Shown here one piece after another: positions 44,830 through 57,839 of a stretch of DNA of 64,000 nt. Made by a program: the position numbers and the translations under genes. The notes below the pieces were generated by a model. The model did no database searches and was not told the origin of the DNA. It saw only the letters and a list, made by a program, of their open reading frames with translations. The stretch spans positions 71,032,754 through 71,096,753 of the forward strand of contig OX578139.1 of assembly GCA_951213105.1 (NCBI GenBank), in the 5' to 3' direction. Position 1 is the first letter of the stretch; each line of letters opens with the position of its first letter. The stretch comes from Amaurobius ferox. Its lineage: Eukaryota; Arthropoda; Arachnida; Araneae; Amaurobiidae.

Positions 44830-45394
44830 AATGTCTTGGATTCACTTTTTAAAAGATCACTAAAATACATTGTATGAAGGATTTGTTCAATTGGTGCTTT
44901 AGTCAGGACTGTTAATTGAGAACATTAACGGAATATATATCTTTATTTTGAAAATATAGTACACAAATTTTAGATCATATTGACCAAATTTAAATGTCTC
45001 TTAATATTATAGGTGTTGAAACTGTATTTATTTATATAACTGTTTGAATGTAGTATATGAAAACTTTCTTTTTATGGTTCTGAATCTGACGACATTTTGG
45101 CTCTCATTTGGCGATATTTAGCTTGCTTTATGTTGTTTAAAATCCGTATTTGGCAGTTCGTAAAATTAATGAGCTTTAAACTTTTAGAAAATAAGTTTAC
45201 TGTGGACATCCATGCGTTTCATATCTTGTAAAAACCAGCTTTTGTACGTTGTTCCGCTTTACAGATAGCTATGCGTCAGAACCTCGTGATTTTCTTTCCT
45301 TGAGTTGTGAACCATTAAACTATTGAAAAATACAAAACTTTCTTTGTAGTTTAAGTTCCTTTTCCCTACATACTTTTCAGATGGCATCTTATAT
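44830..45394. other. AT-rich stretch with nothing recognised
   Basis: The first part (44730-44820) repeats an 80-90 bp block found at 43332-43413 (AGAACTAAG, AAAATACAGATA, AATGATAAGTTTT). This was a local tandem duplication before the SINE inserted between the units. The rest shows nothing recognisable. Confidence 0.5.
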
Positions 45395-45395
45395 A

Positions 45396-46031
45396 CAGGG
45401 TCTTTCAAAAGTCCGTATAAACTTTAAAAATCCATTAAAAATAAAAAAATCATCGCATTGTGGTACGGTTTGTACCATAAGTATTGCTAGGACGGGGGGT
45501 TGTTTTTGACTTGAGAAAAAAAATGTAGTTTAAAAAAGCACCTATAGGTGGCGCTGAACGTATAGAAAAGACAATTAAAATAACTTACTGTACGTGTTAA
45601 ATCGTGTGACATGCCTAAATAACACTGAACAGGTGTTAGGAAATATTCCTTTCTTTAGATGTTTCCTAAATCAGAATTTTCGCAAAGCATCTGATGCTGA
45701 TTCTCCGCTCACGTAATACAGCTTCACTAACAAGGCTTTCTCCATCAAAGTTAACATTCTCGCAATTGCTTCTTTGCATTGTTCACTAATGAGTCAAATG
45801 AAGAATATACAGAGCACTACAGCTCTTTAATACCAGCCTCATTTGCATACTTCTGGAAGACGTATTCGGGTAAGCGCCACCTATAGGTGATTGGTTGAAC
45901 TACACAATTTTTTTCACGTCAAAAAAAAAACCCGTCCTGGCAATACTTATGGTACAAACCGTACCTCAATGAGATGAATTTTTGCTTTTTAATGAATTTT
46001 TAAAATTTATTCAAACTTTTGAAAGACCCTG
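45396..46031 (-). mobile_element. Long-TIR MITE derived from a DUF4817-type transposon
   Basis: CAGGGTCTTTCAAAAGTC at the left and its inverse CTTTTGAAAGACCCTG at the right begin inverted repeats of about 150 bp that share CGGTTTGTACCATAAGTATT and CACCTATAGGTG. TA flanks both ends (45394-45395 and 46032-46033). On the minus strand the interior holds LTLMEKALLVKLYYVSGESA and SDALRKF before a stop, the DUF4817 helix-turn-helix start, and nothing more of a transposase. Hence it is non-autonomous. Confidence 0.88.
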
Positions 46032-46113
46032 TACTATTAAGGTTGAACCCTACTTTTATTTAAGACAGTTGTATTCAAACTGTTCATTCTAATCAATCTT
46101 AACAGGGTTAAAT

Positions 46114-46533
46114 TTAGCAGTACAATAGTGGACCCCGGTATTTCAATATTAAATTATAGTAATTTGTTTTCGAAAAACGTAAAAAAATATTTATATGTTG
46201 AATAGGATTTTGAAATATCAATACTGATATTATAGAATCAATATTGATAGATAGATGAAATATACCCAAGTATAAATACACCAGGTATATAAGTAAACTA
46301 GGCATATGTACACTAGGTATATTTTTCATACATTTACACTCCACATTTTTACGTTTATCTGCATCAATCACTATCAGACTGAAGAATTGCATAATTTTAT
46401 CAGTTTTTATTTGTAAATGATTCTTATGTATTCTTTTAAATTCTTTAAAAATGCTTGTAAAAGTAGGCAAAAGGCTATTCAAGCCAATGGATTTCGATAC
46501 ATTGAACTGATGTTTATGCGCCTCGAGGTTCAA
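46114..46533 (-). CDS. Unrecognised 139-residue ORF, probably chance
   Basis: One of the longer non-repeat open frames, beginning MNLEAHKHQFNVSKSIGLNS. The second half is Ile/Leu/Asn-rich, as expected for random AT-rich DNA. I recognise no domain. It lies between a MITE and a family B element. Confidence 0.12.
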   Translation of the reverse strand: MNLEAHKHQFNVSKSIGLNSLLPTFTSIFKEFKRIHKNHLQIKTDKIMQFFSLIVIDADKRKNVECKCMKNIPSVHMPSLLIYLVYLYLGIFHLSINIDSIISVLIFQNPIQHINIFLRFSKTNYYNLILKYRGPLLYC

Positions 46534-46611
46534 CTAATACAAGCACTAAGTTTTATTGAAATATATGTGCTACAATTTTATTGAAAAATAAAGATTGATT
46601 GCAAAAAAAAA

Positions 46612-47650
<1,039 letters not shown>

Positions 47651-47659
47651 AAAATTGGA

Positions 47660-48150
47660 TGATAACCTGAGTTGGTGGACAATCCACATTTCCTAAATTG
47701 CAAAATTTTGAGATAAGATAATTCAGGGATTATATTCGAAAAATTACAGTCTGTCGAAGTTAGTCCAGAGTACAACGATTTAGAATGGATATGGTAGTTT
47801 AATTATAACGTCTTGAAATTTAAAATATGTTAAAATACCATGTTAAATGTAAATTTTATACCTTGTTCTCATGGATATACAAGGTGTTAAGGAAAGTGAT
47901 GAACACAGGCTAATAACTCGAATTTTGGTTTGGTATACTTTTATTGAAGGTGTATAGGAAACCCTATGGCACTATACAATCAGAAAATTTTAGGAGGAAT
48001 GACAACATTTTTTGAGGGGGAGCTGAGAGGGCTATTTCTCAAAGTTGTAGAACTTTATAAAATCGGCAATAAGCATTTTGACCAACAGCACATTATGGAT
48101 AGGAACCTTGAAAACCTGTTTATATAATCTAATCCGTCCCTTCAAAAAAA
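47660..48150. other. Unannotated stretch
   Basis: Nothing recognised; a poly-A run of about 17 lies at 48143-48159. Confidence 0.35.
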
Positions 48151-48160
48151 AAAAAAAAAG

Positions 48161-49451
48161 GATGGCAGCACGTGACTTTCCTTATAAATACTTCTGCAAT
48201 AAATTTACTTCTTCACATTTAAAAAATGATGCAAATATCCACGGCGCACAATATTTGTAACGTTGAACTGTACATTTGACAACATGTAAAGCTATTTCGT
48301 ACACAGTTAATTTATTTTTCACGCAATTCTAAATTAACAATTATCAATATTAATAGCATTCTCAATAAAAAAATGTAGTCCGTATATAAAAATATTTTAA
48401 TAATAAATTCATCAATTAGGCATCATTTTCATTAAAGTCATTTTTGCAATTTTGACAATATTTTCGTCAACCTGGGGCTAAATATCACCAGGATATTTCG
48501 CTAGATTACTCGTAAAGTTCGTGATATGTATCGTTAAGGTCCGACATATGACGGAATTAAAAATATGCAAAGCATTTCCTCCTATTTAGCGTCATTTTTA
48601 TCAATTTGGCGACAGTTTCGTCAAAAGCGGTATTGATGAAGAAATAGGTTATTCTTATATTATATCCAAGATATTGATTTTCATCAAATAGTTGTCATTT
48701 TCATTGATTTAGCGTCATTTTTGTCTATTTGAAGACACTTTTGACCAATTTGGCGGCATTTTCGTCAATTTGGCAACATTAAAAGAACTTACCAATTTCG
48801 CGATATTCCCCCAATACAACTCCAAAATTCTGCCAAGCGTTATGGACCGAGAAATTCTTATAGTAAAGATTATTCTTATAGTAGATAATTCTTAAGATTA
48901 TTCGTAATATATATTCGTTTATAATTCGTAAGATTATTCTTATAGTAGATAAACAACTAATGGCATCCAAATACATAACGATTACACAATATATCTTCTG
49001 TCGTGAATGAAACGAGTTAGATCCATGAGAATGGTGATAACAAATTTATCGCATAATATTACATATGCAAAGTGAACATATTTCACAATAGTTATTACTT
49101 AATTTTTATTTTATGTGATTTTTTGATAAATTTATTTGAAAAATATTCAAATCTCGAGAACGGTTCAGGCTAGCGTTCTAAGGTTTATGTCAATCGTTAT
49201 CTAATAAAAGATTACATCAGACATGACTATTTACGTAACTTTAGTGAACGTTTTAATTCTTTGGTGTGTTTTTTAAAATTTCATTTCAAAATTTAAGGGG
49301 CACCCCCTACCCCTTCACAATTACCTCAAAAACGTTTGATTCGTGTTCATGGATGCTTGAAACTTGCTATCCCGCCGAAAACTCGAATTCGAACTTTCGA
49401 CCCCATCACAATACTTTCTTCATACATTATAATATGTATATAAGGTAAGTA
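48161..49451 (+). mobile_element. Family B element, long diverged form without microsatellite
   Basis: Head GATGGCAGCACGTGACTTTC, terminal blocks GGATGCTTGAAACTTGCTAT, AAAACTCGAATTCGAACTTT and hairpin CTTCATACATTATAATATGT. The interior has extra copies of the TTTGGCGACA-type block. The segment that normally holds (AC)n is missing. Confidence 0.75.
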
Positions 49452-49623
49452 ACAGTGGTACATTTAGACAATGTAGTTAAATAAAAGTGGATTTATTATA
49501 CGCAAAATTCAAAACGTTAACTTTCAGTAGTAATATCTGTTTCAAAAGTTGTAACAGGATGTTACCACTTATCCAATGTTTTACGTTTGCCCTCTTACAT
49601 GCAGATTAAAGACAAAATCAAAA

Positions 49624-51413
49624 TATGTGATGTGGGCAGCACATGACTTTCCTTATATAATGCAATGAATTTACTTCTTTAAAGGTGAGAAAGTTTTGAA
49701 AAGATCCACGGCACAGTGTTTGTAACGTTAAATTGTACATTTGGAGCTTTTCCGGACGACAACATGTAAAGCGATTTCGTATTCAATTATTCTTATATTT
49801 TACGTAGCTCAAAATTAACAATTCTCAATATTGATAGCAACCTCCCAATAAGCGATATAGTCCATATATTAAATTTTTTTAATAATGAATTCATCAATTA
49901 GCCGTCATTTTCATTAACTTGGCGTTATTTTTGCGATTTTGAAGATATTTTATTCAATGTCGGAAATGCTCTTCTAAATATTGCCAAATTGGCGATATTT
50001 AGAAAAACATTTCTTATATAATAGAAGATATGACCAATGACTATCATATGATAGAATTAAAAATTTGCAAAACAGTGCTTCCCAATTGGCATAATTTTTA
50101 CCAATTCGGCGACATTTTTATTAATTTGATGATATTTTTATCAATTTGGCAATTGTTTCGTCAATTTGGCAGTATGTCGCCAAGTTGGCGATATGTCGCC
50201 AATATTCGTCCCCAGAATTTCGTCAAGCATTACAGACGGAGAAATAGGTTATTCTTATAGTAATGTCTTATATTCTTTCCGACGTATTGAGTTTTCATCA
50301 ATTAGTTTTCATTTTCATTGATTTAGCGTTATTCTTATCAATTTGGCGACATTTTTATCAATTTGGCGACATTTTTATCAATTTGGCGACGTTTTCGTCA
50401 ATTTGGCGACATTTAAAAATTCGCCCTGTTGGTGATGTACCGTCAAATTCGTCGCTAAAATTTCGTTAAGCATTATGGTCGGAGAAATAGGGTATTCTTA
50501 TAGTAAATAAACGACTAATGTCGTCCAAATAAAAAACTATTACCGAAAGTATCTTTGCTTATAGTAGATTCTTATATTTATTCCATGGTATTGGATTTTC
50601 ATCAATTTGTCTTCATTTTCATTGATTTGGCGTAATTTTTATCAATCTGGCGATATTTTTGTCAATTTGGCAATATTTAAAAAACTCGCCAAGTTAGTGA
50701 TATTTCGCCAAATTCATCGTCGAAATTTCGCCAAGCATTGTGGATAGAGAAATAGGTTATTCATTTAGTAGTTAAACGACCCATGGCGTCATATTACAAA
50801 GCTATTACCCAAAGTGCCTTCTCTCGTAAATGGAACGAGCTAGATCCACGAGCATGATGATAATAAATTTATTGTACAATATTACATATGGAAAGTGAAC
50901 AGATTTCACAATAGTTAATATGTTTTTATAATTTTATGTGATTTTCTGGTAAATTTATTTGAAAAATGTGTGGTATATCGAGAACATATTCATGCTAGCG
51001 TTCTAAAGTTTATGTCAATCGTCTTTTTAATGAAAAATTACATAAAAAATATTATTATTTACGTAACTTTATTGAATGGTTTTTTTTTGATGATTTTTTC
51101 AATATTTCATTTAAAAATTTAGGAGGTTTCTGAGCATTCGATTGCGTGTGAAAACAATAGGCTTCAGTAGTCACAGATTGTGATTTTTGTACCAAATTTT
51201 GTTCGAATTGCTTCATTCGTTCGTGAGATGGCGTCTCCACACACACACACACACACATTTATCCACACACACATACACAGAAACATCACCTCAAAAAGGT
51301 TTGATTCGTGTTCAGGGATGCTTGAAACGTGCTCTCTCGTCGAAAACCGAATTTGAATTTTCGATACTATCACAATACGTTCCTTATACATTATACTATG
51401 TATATAAGGAAAT
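49624..51413 (+). mobile_element. Family B element, expanded form
   Basis: Head ATGTGATGTGGGCAGCACAT. Several repeats of a roughly 280-bp internal segment, each with CGTCGCTAAAATTTCG-like and GAAATAGGTTATTC blocks, extend it to about 1.8 kb. (AC)n is at 51238-51257. The terminal hairpin is CTTATACATTATACTATG with TATATAAGG. Confidence 0.8.
50325..50412. repeat. 20-bp tandem repeat inside family B
   Basis: ATTTTTATCAATTTGGCGAC recurs four times head to tail with few changes. Confidence 0.9.
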
Positions 51414-51419
51414 TAATGA

Positions 51420-51995
51420 TTGTTACATTCCCTCACAGTTTGTTTATCTGCAAGGGAAGTCATATTAGATACAACATATTTTTAATATAAGAAATAATTT
51501 TTGCAAATAAATTACAACTAATAATATAGTTGGTTATTATTCATTTGCTTACTATCACTATCCATATCTATAAATAATACTAGCAGCTATATGTAAATAT
51601 TATAATACTATAATAATTACTATATGTAAATCAGCAATGGTGTTTCCATGCTCGTGTCCAGGATCTCAAATCTTAACAAGCCAACTGATTAATTCAAGGA
51701 TGTTCAAGAAGGCATATGGCAGTTTAAATTTAGATACATATTCGTCTCTCATATATACGCTGACGATATCGAAAACCTGTCTTTGGTGAACAGACCTGTT
51801 GCTGATATATTCTATAACACTCATGCCTTTGATATCAAATATGTAGGAAGTTTGTATAATAAGTAATATCGACTTTGTTTCCATCTATGCTCCAATTAAT
51901 AATGTATCAAATTATCAAAACGCTTATGCATATTTTATTTCATTTGTTTTCATAGGATTTTTCCCATTTTGCCATGGATAAATAAATAAATTTTA
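51420..51995. other. Unannotated AT-rich stretch
   Basis: Nothing recognised; a 72-residue ORF at 51666-51884 (minus) has no recognisable domain. Confidence 0.3.
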
Positions 51996-52000
51996 TTTTT

Positions 52001-53283
52001 AACACTTTACAGCATAGTTGAAAAGTGCTTATCACTTTGTTCATTCAGTTTGTCTGTCTGTCTGTTCGTTAGCACTATAACTGCCGCAAAAATGTATCAA
52101 AATGAAATTATAGTATATTGTTCAGACAGTCTGTGGAACCTATGGGAATATAAATGAATAATATCACCCAATTAGATTTGGATTGAACCCAGGTTGAAAA
52201 AATGACATACATTGAAACCCTATGGGACATAATTTTTCAATTATTTTTTAAGTGAATTTAAAATTCACAAATTCCTTCGACAGTTTTAAAGTATTTAAAT
52301 TATCCCATTAAACATATAAAAAAATTCATCAAAATATATTCAGTAGTTTTTTAAATAAAAATTAAAATAATAATTGCACACTTTATATGGAGAGATCACG
52401 TGATCATTATATGAAAACCACTTCAAAATAAAATATGGCATCCATCTTGTATCAAAATCGTGATTTTTAAAGTTTTTTTTTAATTCATAGTTAGTGTTGT
52501 AGCCGTCCTAAAACTGCTTTATTTTTGCTCAAATTCTGTGCATCAATGTACTAAAACAACGCAAATACAATATATTTGAGTTTAAATGATCAACAAATTT
52601 TGATTATTTCTACAATGGGGCCTAATTTTCACTTATGGAAAATGTAAACACAAAAATATGTAGAATGAATTGTATCAGAATTGCTGCATTTCTTTGACGC
52701 AAAATTATTTAGCTCATGGAAGCTGCAATATAACCGATATGCATGAAGCATTCATTGATTTTACACAAATAAGACGATTTTTTCGTGAAGTTTTAAGCAT
52801 AGAGTTAAATTACTTGTAGCTCCATGGTTTTAAGTTTTTAAATGAAATAAACTATTATAGTATTGCGATGAATGAAAGGAATTTAAAAAAATTATGAATG
52901 AAATGCTGCTTTTATATTGAGGCGATTTATCGTTTGATGACGTCATTTGAATAAAGTTCATTTGGTTTCGATGAAGTTTTCAAATATAATAAATTATTGT
53001 AGTATCATGATAATTTAAAAAATATTACAAGGGAAAGTATCGCATTTTAGGGATGTTTAAACCAGTCAATGTATATTTCAATGCCGTCATTTGAATGAAG
53101 TTCATTTTTTTCGATGAAGTTCGATGAAGTTTTAAATATAATGAATTAATGTTGTATTGTGATAATTATTAAAATATTACCTAGGAATGTACCACATTTT
53201 AGAGCTGTTATTATATAAAATTGCATTGAAGTTGCAAAGTGTTTCATAATCAATGATTTGTGCATGATTGATCTTTCTTGTTA
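52001..53283 (-). mobile_element. Family C element, long form, second copy
   Basis: Left hairpin AACACTTTACAGCATAGTTG with AAAAGTGCTT, (TGTC)n at 52051-52067. The right end is AGTGTTTCATAATCAATG with TGATCTTTCTTG. It aligns along its length with 12331-13630, including the roughly 125-bp internal repeats. Confidence 0.85.
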
Positions 53284-53289
53284 CTTTAG

Positions 53290-54795
53290 ACACAAGAAAA
53301 TTATTTTTGCGTATATTATGAAACAGTAGATAGGAATACCACAGCTTTTTTAAACACAATTTTTTATTTAACAGCTACATACCGAAAATATGATTTTAAA
53401 ACTATTATAAATTCATAATCGCAAAATCAGCCTATAAGAGTCAAAATCTGGATCGCGCTTCCATTGCAGATAACTCAAATACCATTAGTTTGGAAGAAAA
53501 CATAATTTTTCAAATCTTGCAATAATACATAAGTTATTTGTTTTAAAGAAAACGTGCATTCTATATTGCTCGCTTTCACGAATTGGGACGCACATGGAAT
53601 ACAACTCAACGGCGGTGGCTCAACTGCAAACAATAAACATCACAGATAGAAAGTTCATCCCTAATTTTGTCCACGTTCACGTGCAGCACTGACCAATGTA
53701 TTAAGGAGCTGTAAAACTTACCTACAGAAGTTTTAGGAATACGAAAGTTACCCAATCTAATTCAATGAAATGCAGAATTTATTGACACAAGCAAGACTAA
53801 CTGCACAGCAATATGACTATTTAGAAACTGTGCTCTCATTTTGTAAACATAAGTAATTTAATTTTTTTTAGTGGAGTTATTCAAAGGGATTTAATACTGA
53901 TTAATGTATACTATTTTCTTGGAATTTGAAAGCAGCCATTCATCAATTCTTCTGTGAAGGCCACATCAACTAGAACACTTAGTTGGTCATAGATCACAGA
54001 TGAAATCTCTACTTATACACCTGAAATGTGGCACACGCGTGAGCATGTCTATAAAATCCACTGAGAAGATCTAATTATTCTGAAATTTAAATTTGAGCTG
54101 GAACTCTAAATTGAAACGTCCGAAATGTAGACTGTTTAGATAAAACACTTAACAGTGAGATACAAACTTTCAGAGCCACTTTAACATTTTAGAGGTGGCG
54201 TATACTGAAATAGATGTTCGATTGTGAAAATAAGCTAAAAATATCCACTCTTAAGTGAATACAAATTTGGGTGCATGGGTGAGAGAAGATTCATAAAGAC
54301 TTCCTGGAAACGTTACATTAAAAAATTCACACTGTTTGGAGTTTGTTTATTGAAACACTGTTGATTTTCAACGGGCATTCGGCTAATTTCTACATATTAT
54401 TAAAATTAGATAACCCATGTACGCTTATGTGTTTTATACTTGTATGTATGCTTTACCTTATTCCAAAGGAACTACTTGGCTTAGAAGCTAATCCTGTGCG
54501 TATGATCCTATACTTGTCCTTGGAACACAGGGAATTAAAATAACATCATTCTGACTGTAATGACCGCATCTCCAAAGTGTAATGCATTTACACAATTTTG
54601 CACACTTTTGTTGAGCTTTTTAGCATAATATTTATGGTTAAACATAAATGGTTTTGTACTGCATCAATTTTACTTCATTTATATGTCAGGTATCGTCAAA
54701 TATCTTAGCTAGTTTGTAATACATCGGAAAGATGCTTCTATGGTGTTGTTGTATTTCATTTTCTGCTGTAACAAAACTGATTGTAGTGCTAAGAA
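53290..54795. other. 1.5 kb with no recognisable feature
   Basis: AT-rich, no shared repeat. A 66-residue ORF at 54343-54543 (plus) has a hydrophobic middle but no recognisable family. Confidence 0.35.
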
Positions 54796-54801
54796 TTAAA
54801 A

Positions 54802-55582
54802 ATCTGATGTGGGCAGCACATGACTTTCCCTGCAGACTTATATTCACGTTCTCTTTATTTTAATTAAATTTAATTCACTTTTAATTCAATTTTCGTTGTC
54901 ATTTGATAACTGGACTCATTTTCAAAGGCGGCATAGAGAAAATACGAAGAAACTAAAATATCTCGAGAACGGCTAGTCCTAGTGTAATGGGTTTGGTCTT
55001 ATTCCTTTCTTCGTTGAAAATTACGTATTAAATAAGCATTTAATGGATGTATTTAATCATACGTAGTTTTTTATTTTAGATTTTGGCAAATTTTGCGAGC
55101 CATTTTGCTATAAAAGGCAGGTTACTTTTTTCCGAATCGCACCAAAATCTAATCAGCACCATGGTGACCCACAAGTGACTTATGTGGGAAGTGACTTATC
55201 TACCGAATTTTGTGACATTCGGTCTATTAGTTTGTCAGCTAGAGTGGATACACGCTGTTGCGGGCCACTTCGCAAAAAAGGCGAGTTCTTTTATCCCGAA
55301 TCGTATACAAAACTTATCAGCACTAGATTCGCACACAACTAACTTACCAATTAAATTTTATGAAATTCGGTCCATTAGTTTTTTAGTTAGAGTGGATACA
55401 AAATCTGCACAGACAGACAGACAGACACGCAGACAGACACACACACAGACCGTCATGCTAAAAATTGTTTTTCGTATTCTAGAGGTCTCGAAACGCGTAG
55501 ATCCGTCGAAAACTCGAGTTGCGATTTTCGGCATGATTCCAATACTTTCCCTATACATTACCATGTATTGCAGGGAAAGTAA
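54802..55582 (+). mobile_element. Family A element in first duplication unit
   Basis: Head ATCTGATGTGGGCAGCACAT, (ACAG)n at 55408-55450 and terminal hairpin CTTTCCCTATACATTACC with ATGTATTGCAGGGAAAG. Confidence 0.85.
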
Positions 55583-57560
55583 AAATATGTTTACATTAAA
55601 AATTAAAATAAATATAATAAAATTCCTTTTTAGGTTACACGGTTTTAATAAAATGCACCAAAATAAGAAATAATTATGAGCTATCACAACATTCTGGTCA
55701 CATGAGACAAAAATAAAATTGTGGGATGTCCATAAAAGGATTGTATTTGGACATGAACAGAATTTTAAGGAGCAATAGAAGCGATAACATAGAAATGACA
55801 TATATAAGAATGATTGCAATCAATTCATTTAATTGTTTTCTTTAGCAAATCTGATATAAAAATCCATCATTCTTACATATGACATTTGTATGTTATCACT
55901 TTTACTGTTCCTCAAAATTCTCTTAATGTCCAAATATAATTATTTAATGGGGGCTTTACGATTCCATTTTTAGTAGCATATGATCAAGAATGTTGTGATA
56001 GTAGCTAAAATAATTTTTTACAATTTAGTGCATTTTATTAAAACCATTTAACTTAAAATATATTTGCATAGTATATATTTTCTATTGGACTTTTTACTCT
56101 TTTGCGATTTTGAATCAATATTTCATCATATATGCAAAAAAATCTTGTCTTATGATAAATTTTTAGAGGTTCTATAAATATAAAAACGTCAATGCACATG
56201 ACTTTCCCTGCTGACTTATATTCACGTTCTCTTTATTTTAATTAAATTTAATTCACTTTTAATTCACTTTTCGTTGTCATTTGATAACTGGACTTATTTT
56301 CAAAGGCGGCATAGAAAAAATACGAAGAAACTAAAATATCTCGAGAACGGCTAGTCCTAGTGTAATGGGTTTGGTCTTATTATTTTCTTCGTTAAAAATT
56401 ACGTATTAAATAAGCATTTAATGGATGTATTTGATCATACGTAGTTTTTTTAGATTTTGCGAACCATTTTTCTATAAAAGGCAGGTTACTTTTTTCCGTA
56501 TCGCACTAAAATCTAATCAGCACCAGGGTGACCCACAAGTGACTTTTACGGGAAGTGATTTATCTACCGAATTTTGTGACATTCGGTCTATTAGTTTTTC
56601 AGCTAGAGTGGATACACGCAGTTGCGGGCCACTTCGCAAAAAAAAAGGCGAGTTTTTTTTATCCCGAATCGTGGCCAAAACTTATCAGCACTAGATTCGC
56701 ACACAACTAACATACCTATTAAATTTTATGAAATTCGGTCCATTAGTTTTTTAGTTAGAGTGGATACAAAATCTGCACAGACAGACAGACACACAGACAC
56801 ACAGACAGACACACACACAGACCGTCACGCTTAAAATTATTTTTCGTTTTCTAGAGGTCTCGAAACGCGTGGATCCGTCGAAAACTCGAGTTGCGATTTT
56901 CGGCATGATTCCAATACTTTCCCTATACATTACCATGTATTGCAGGGAAAGTAAAAATATGTTTAAATTAAAAATTAAAATAAATATTATAAAATTCCTT
57001 TTTAGGTTACACGGCTTTAATAAAATGCACCAAAATAAGAAGTAATTTTTAGCTATCACAATATTCTGATCGCATGAGACAAAAATAAAATTATGGGATG
57101 TCCATAAAAGAATTGTATTTGGATATGAACAGAATTTTACGGAGCAATAGAAGCGATAACATAGAAATGACATATGTAAAAATGATTGCAATCAATTCAT
57201 TTATTTGTTTTCTTTGACAAATTTGATATAAAAATCCATCATTTTTACATATGACATTTGTATGTTATCACGTCTATTGTTCCCTAAAATTCTCTTGATA
57301 TCCAAATATAATTATTTTATGGAATTTTTACGATACTATTTTTAGTAGCATATGATCAAGAATGTTGTGATAGTATCTAAAAATTATTTTTTGCATTTTA
57401 GTGCATTTTATTAAAACCATTTAACTTAAAATATATTTGCATAGTATATATTTTCTTTTGGACTTTTTACTCTTTTGCGATTTTGAATCAATTTTTCATC
57501 ATATATGCCAAAAAATCTTGTCTTATGATAAAATTTTATAGGTTCTATAAATATAAAGAC
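54816..57560. repeat. Tandem duplication, unit about 1,372 bp
   Basis: CCATGTATTGCAGGGAAAGT at 55561 recurs at 56933, and GGTTCTATAAATATAAA at 56168 recurs at 57541, offsets of 1372 and 1373. Each unit consists of a family A element followed by a roughly 600-bp unique flank. The second unit starts at GCACATGACTTTCCCTG (56194), inside the element's head. Unit identity looks high but includes scattered substitutions. Confidence 0.92.
56194..56954 (+). mobile_element. Family A element in second duplication unit
   Basis: Same as the first unit copy but lacking the first bases of the head (ATCTGATGTGGGCA), which defines the duplication junction. The microsatellite is at 56776-56822. Confidence 0.85.
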
Positions 57561-57605
57561 GTCAATTCCTAACTCGTAACAAGCAGTATCACGTGTTAAA
57601 TATGC

Positions 57606-57607
57606 TG

Positions 57608-57656
<49 letters not shown>
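57606..57656. repeat. (TA)n microsatellite
   Basis: About 50 bases of TA repeat at the downstream side of the duplication and before the reverse transcriptase element. Confidence 0.95.
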
Positions 57657-57658
<2 letters not shown>

Positions 57659-57839
57659 TATTAAGTAGAGAATCATCAATCAAATGGAAAAACAAATGCA
57701 AATTGCTAGTCATCAAGCTAATGATAATCAACATATATCAATAAAATGAAATCGATATTTTAAAAATAAATGAAATCCAAGCATTAAATCTATACACGTG
57801 GATAAGCACTAGGCTTAAATAAATCAATTGTTCATTTTG

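Noticed and set aside
55182..55819. Overlapping ORFs of 163 (plus) and 153 (minus) residues, the latter conserved at 56751-57191
   Set aside because: Both run through the family A microsatellite and hairpin and the duplicated flank. Conservation between copies comes from the tandem duplication, and the Cys/Val-rich part is the translated (ACAG)n repeat.
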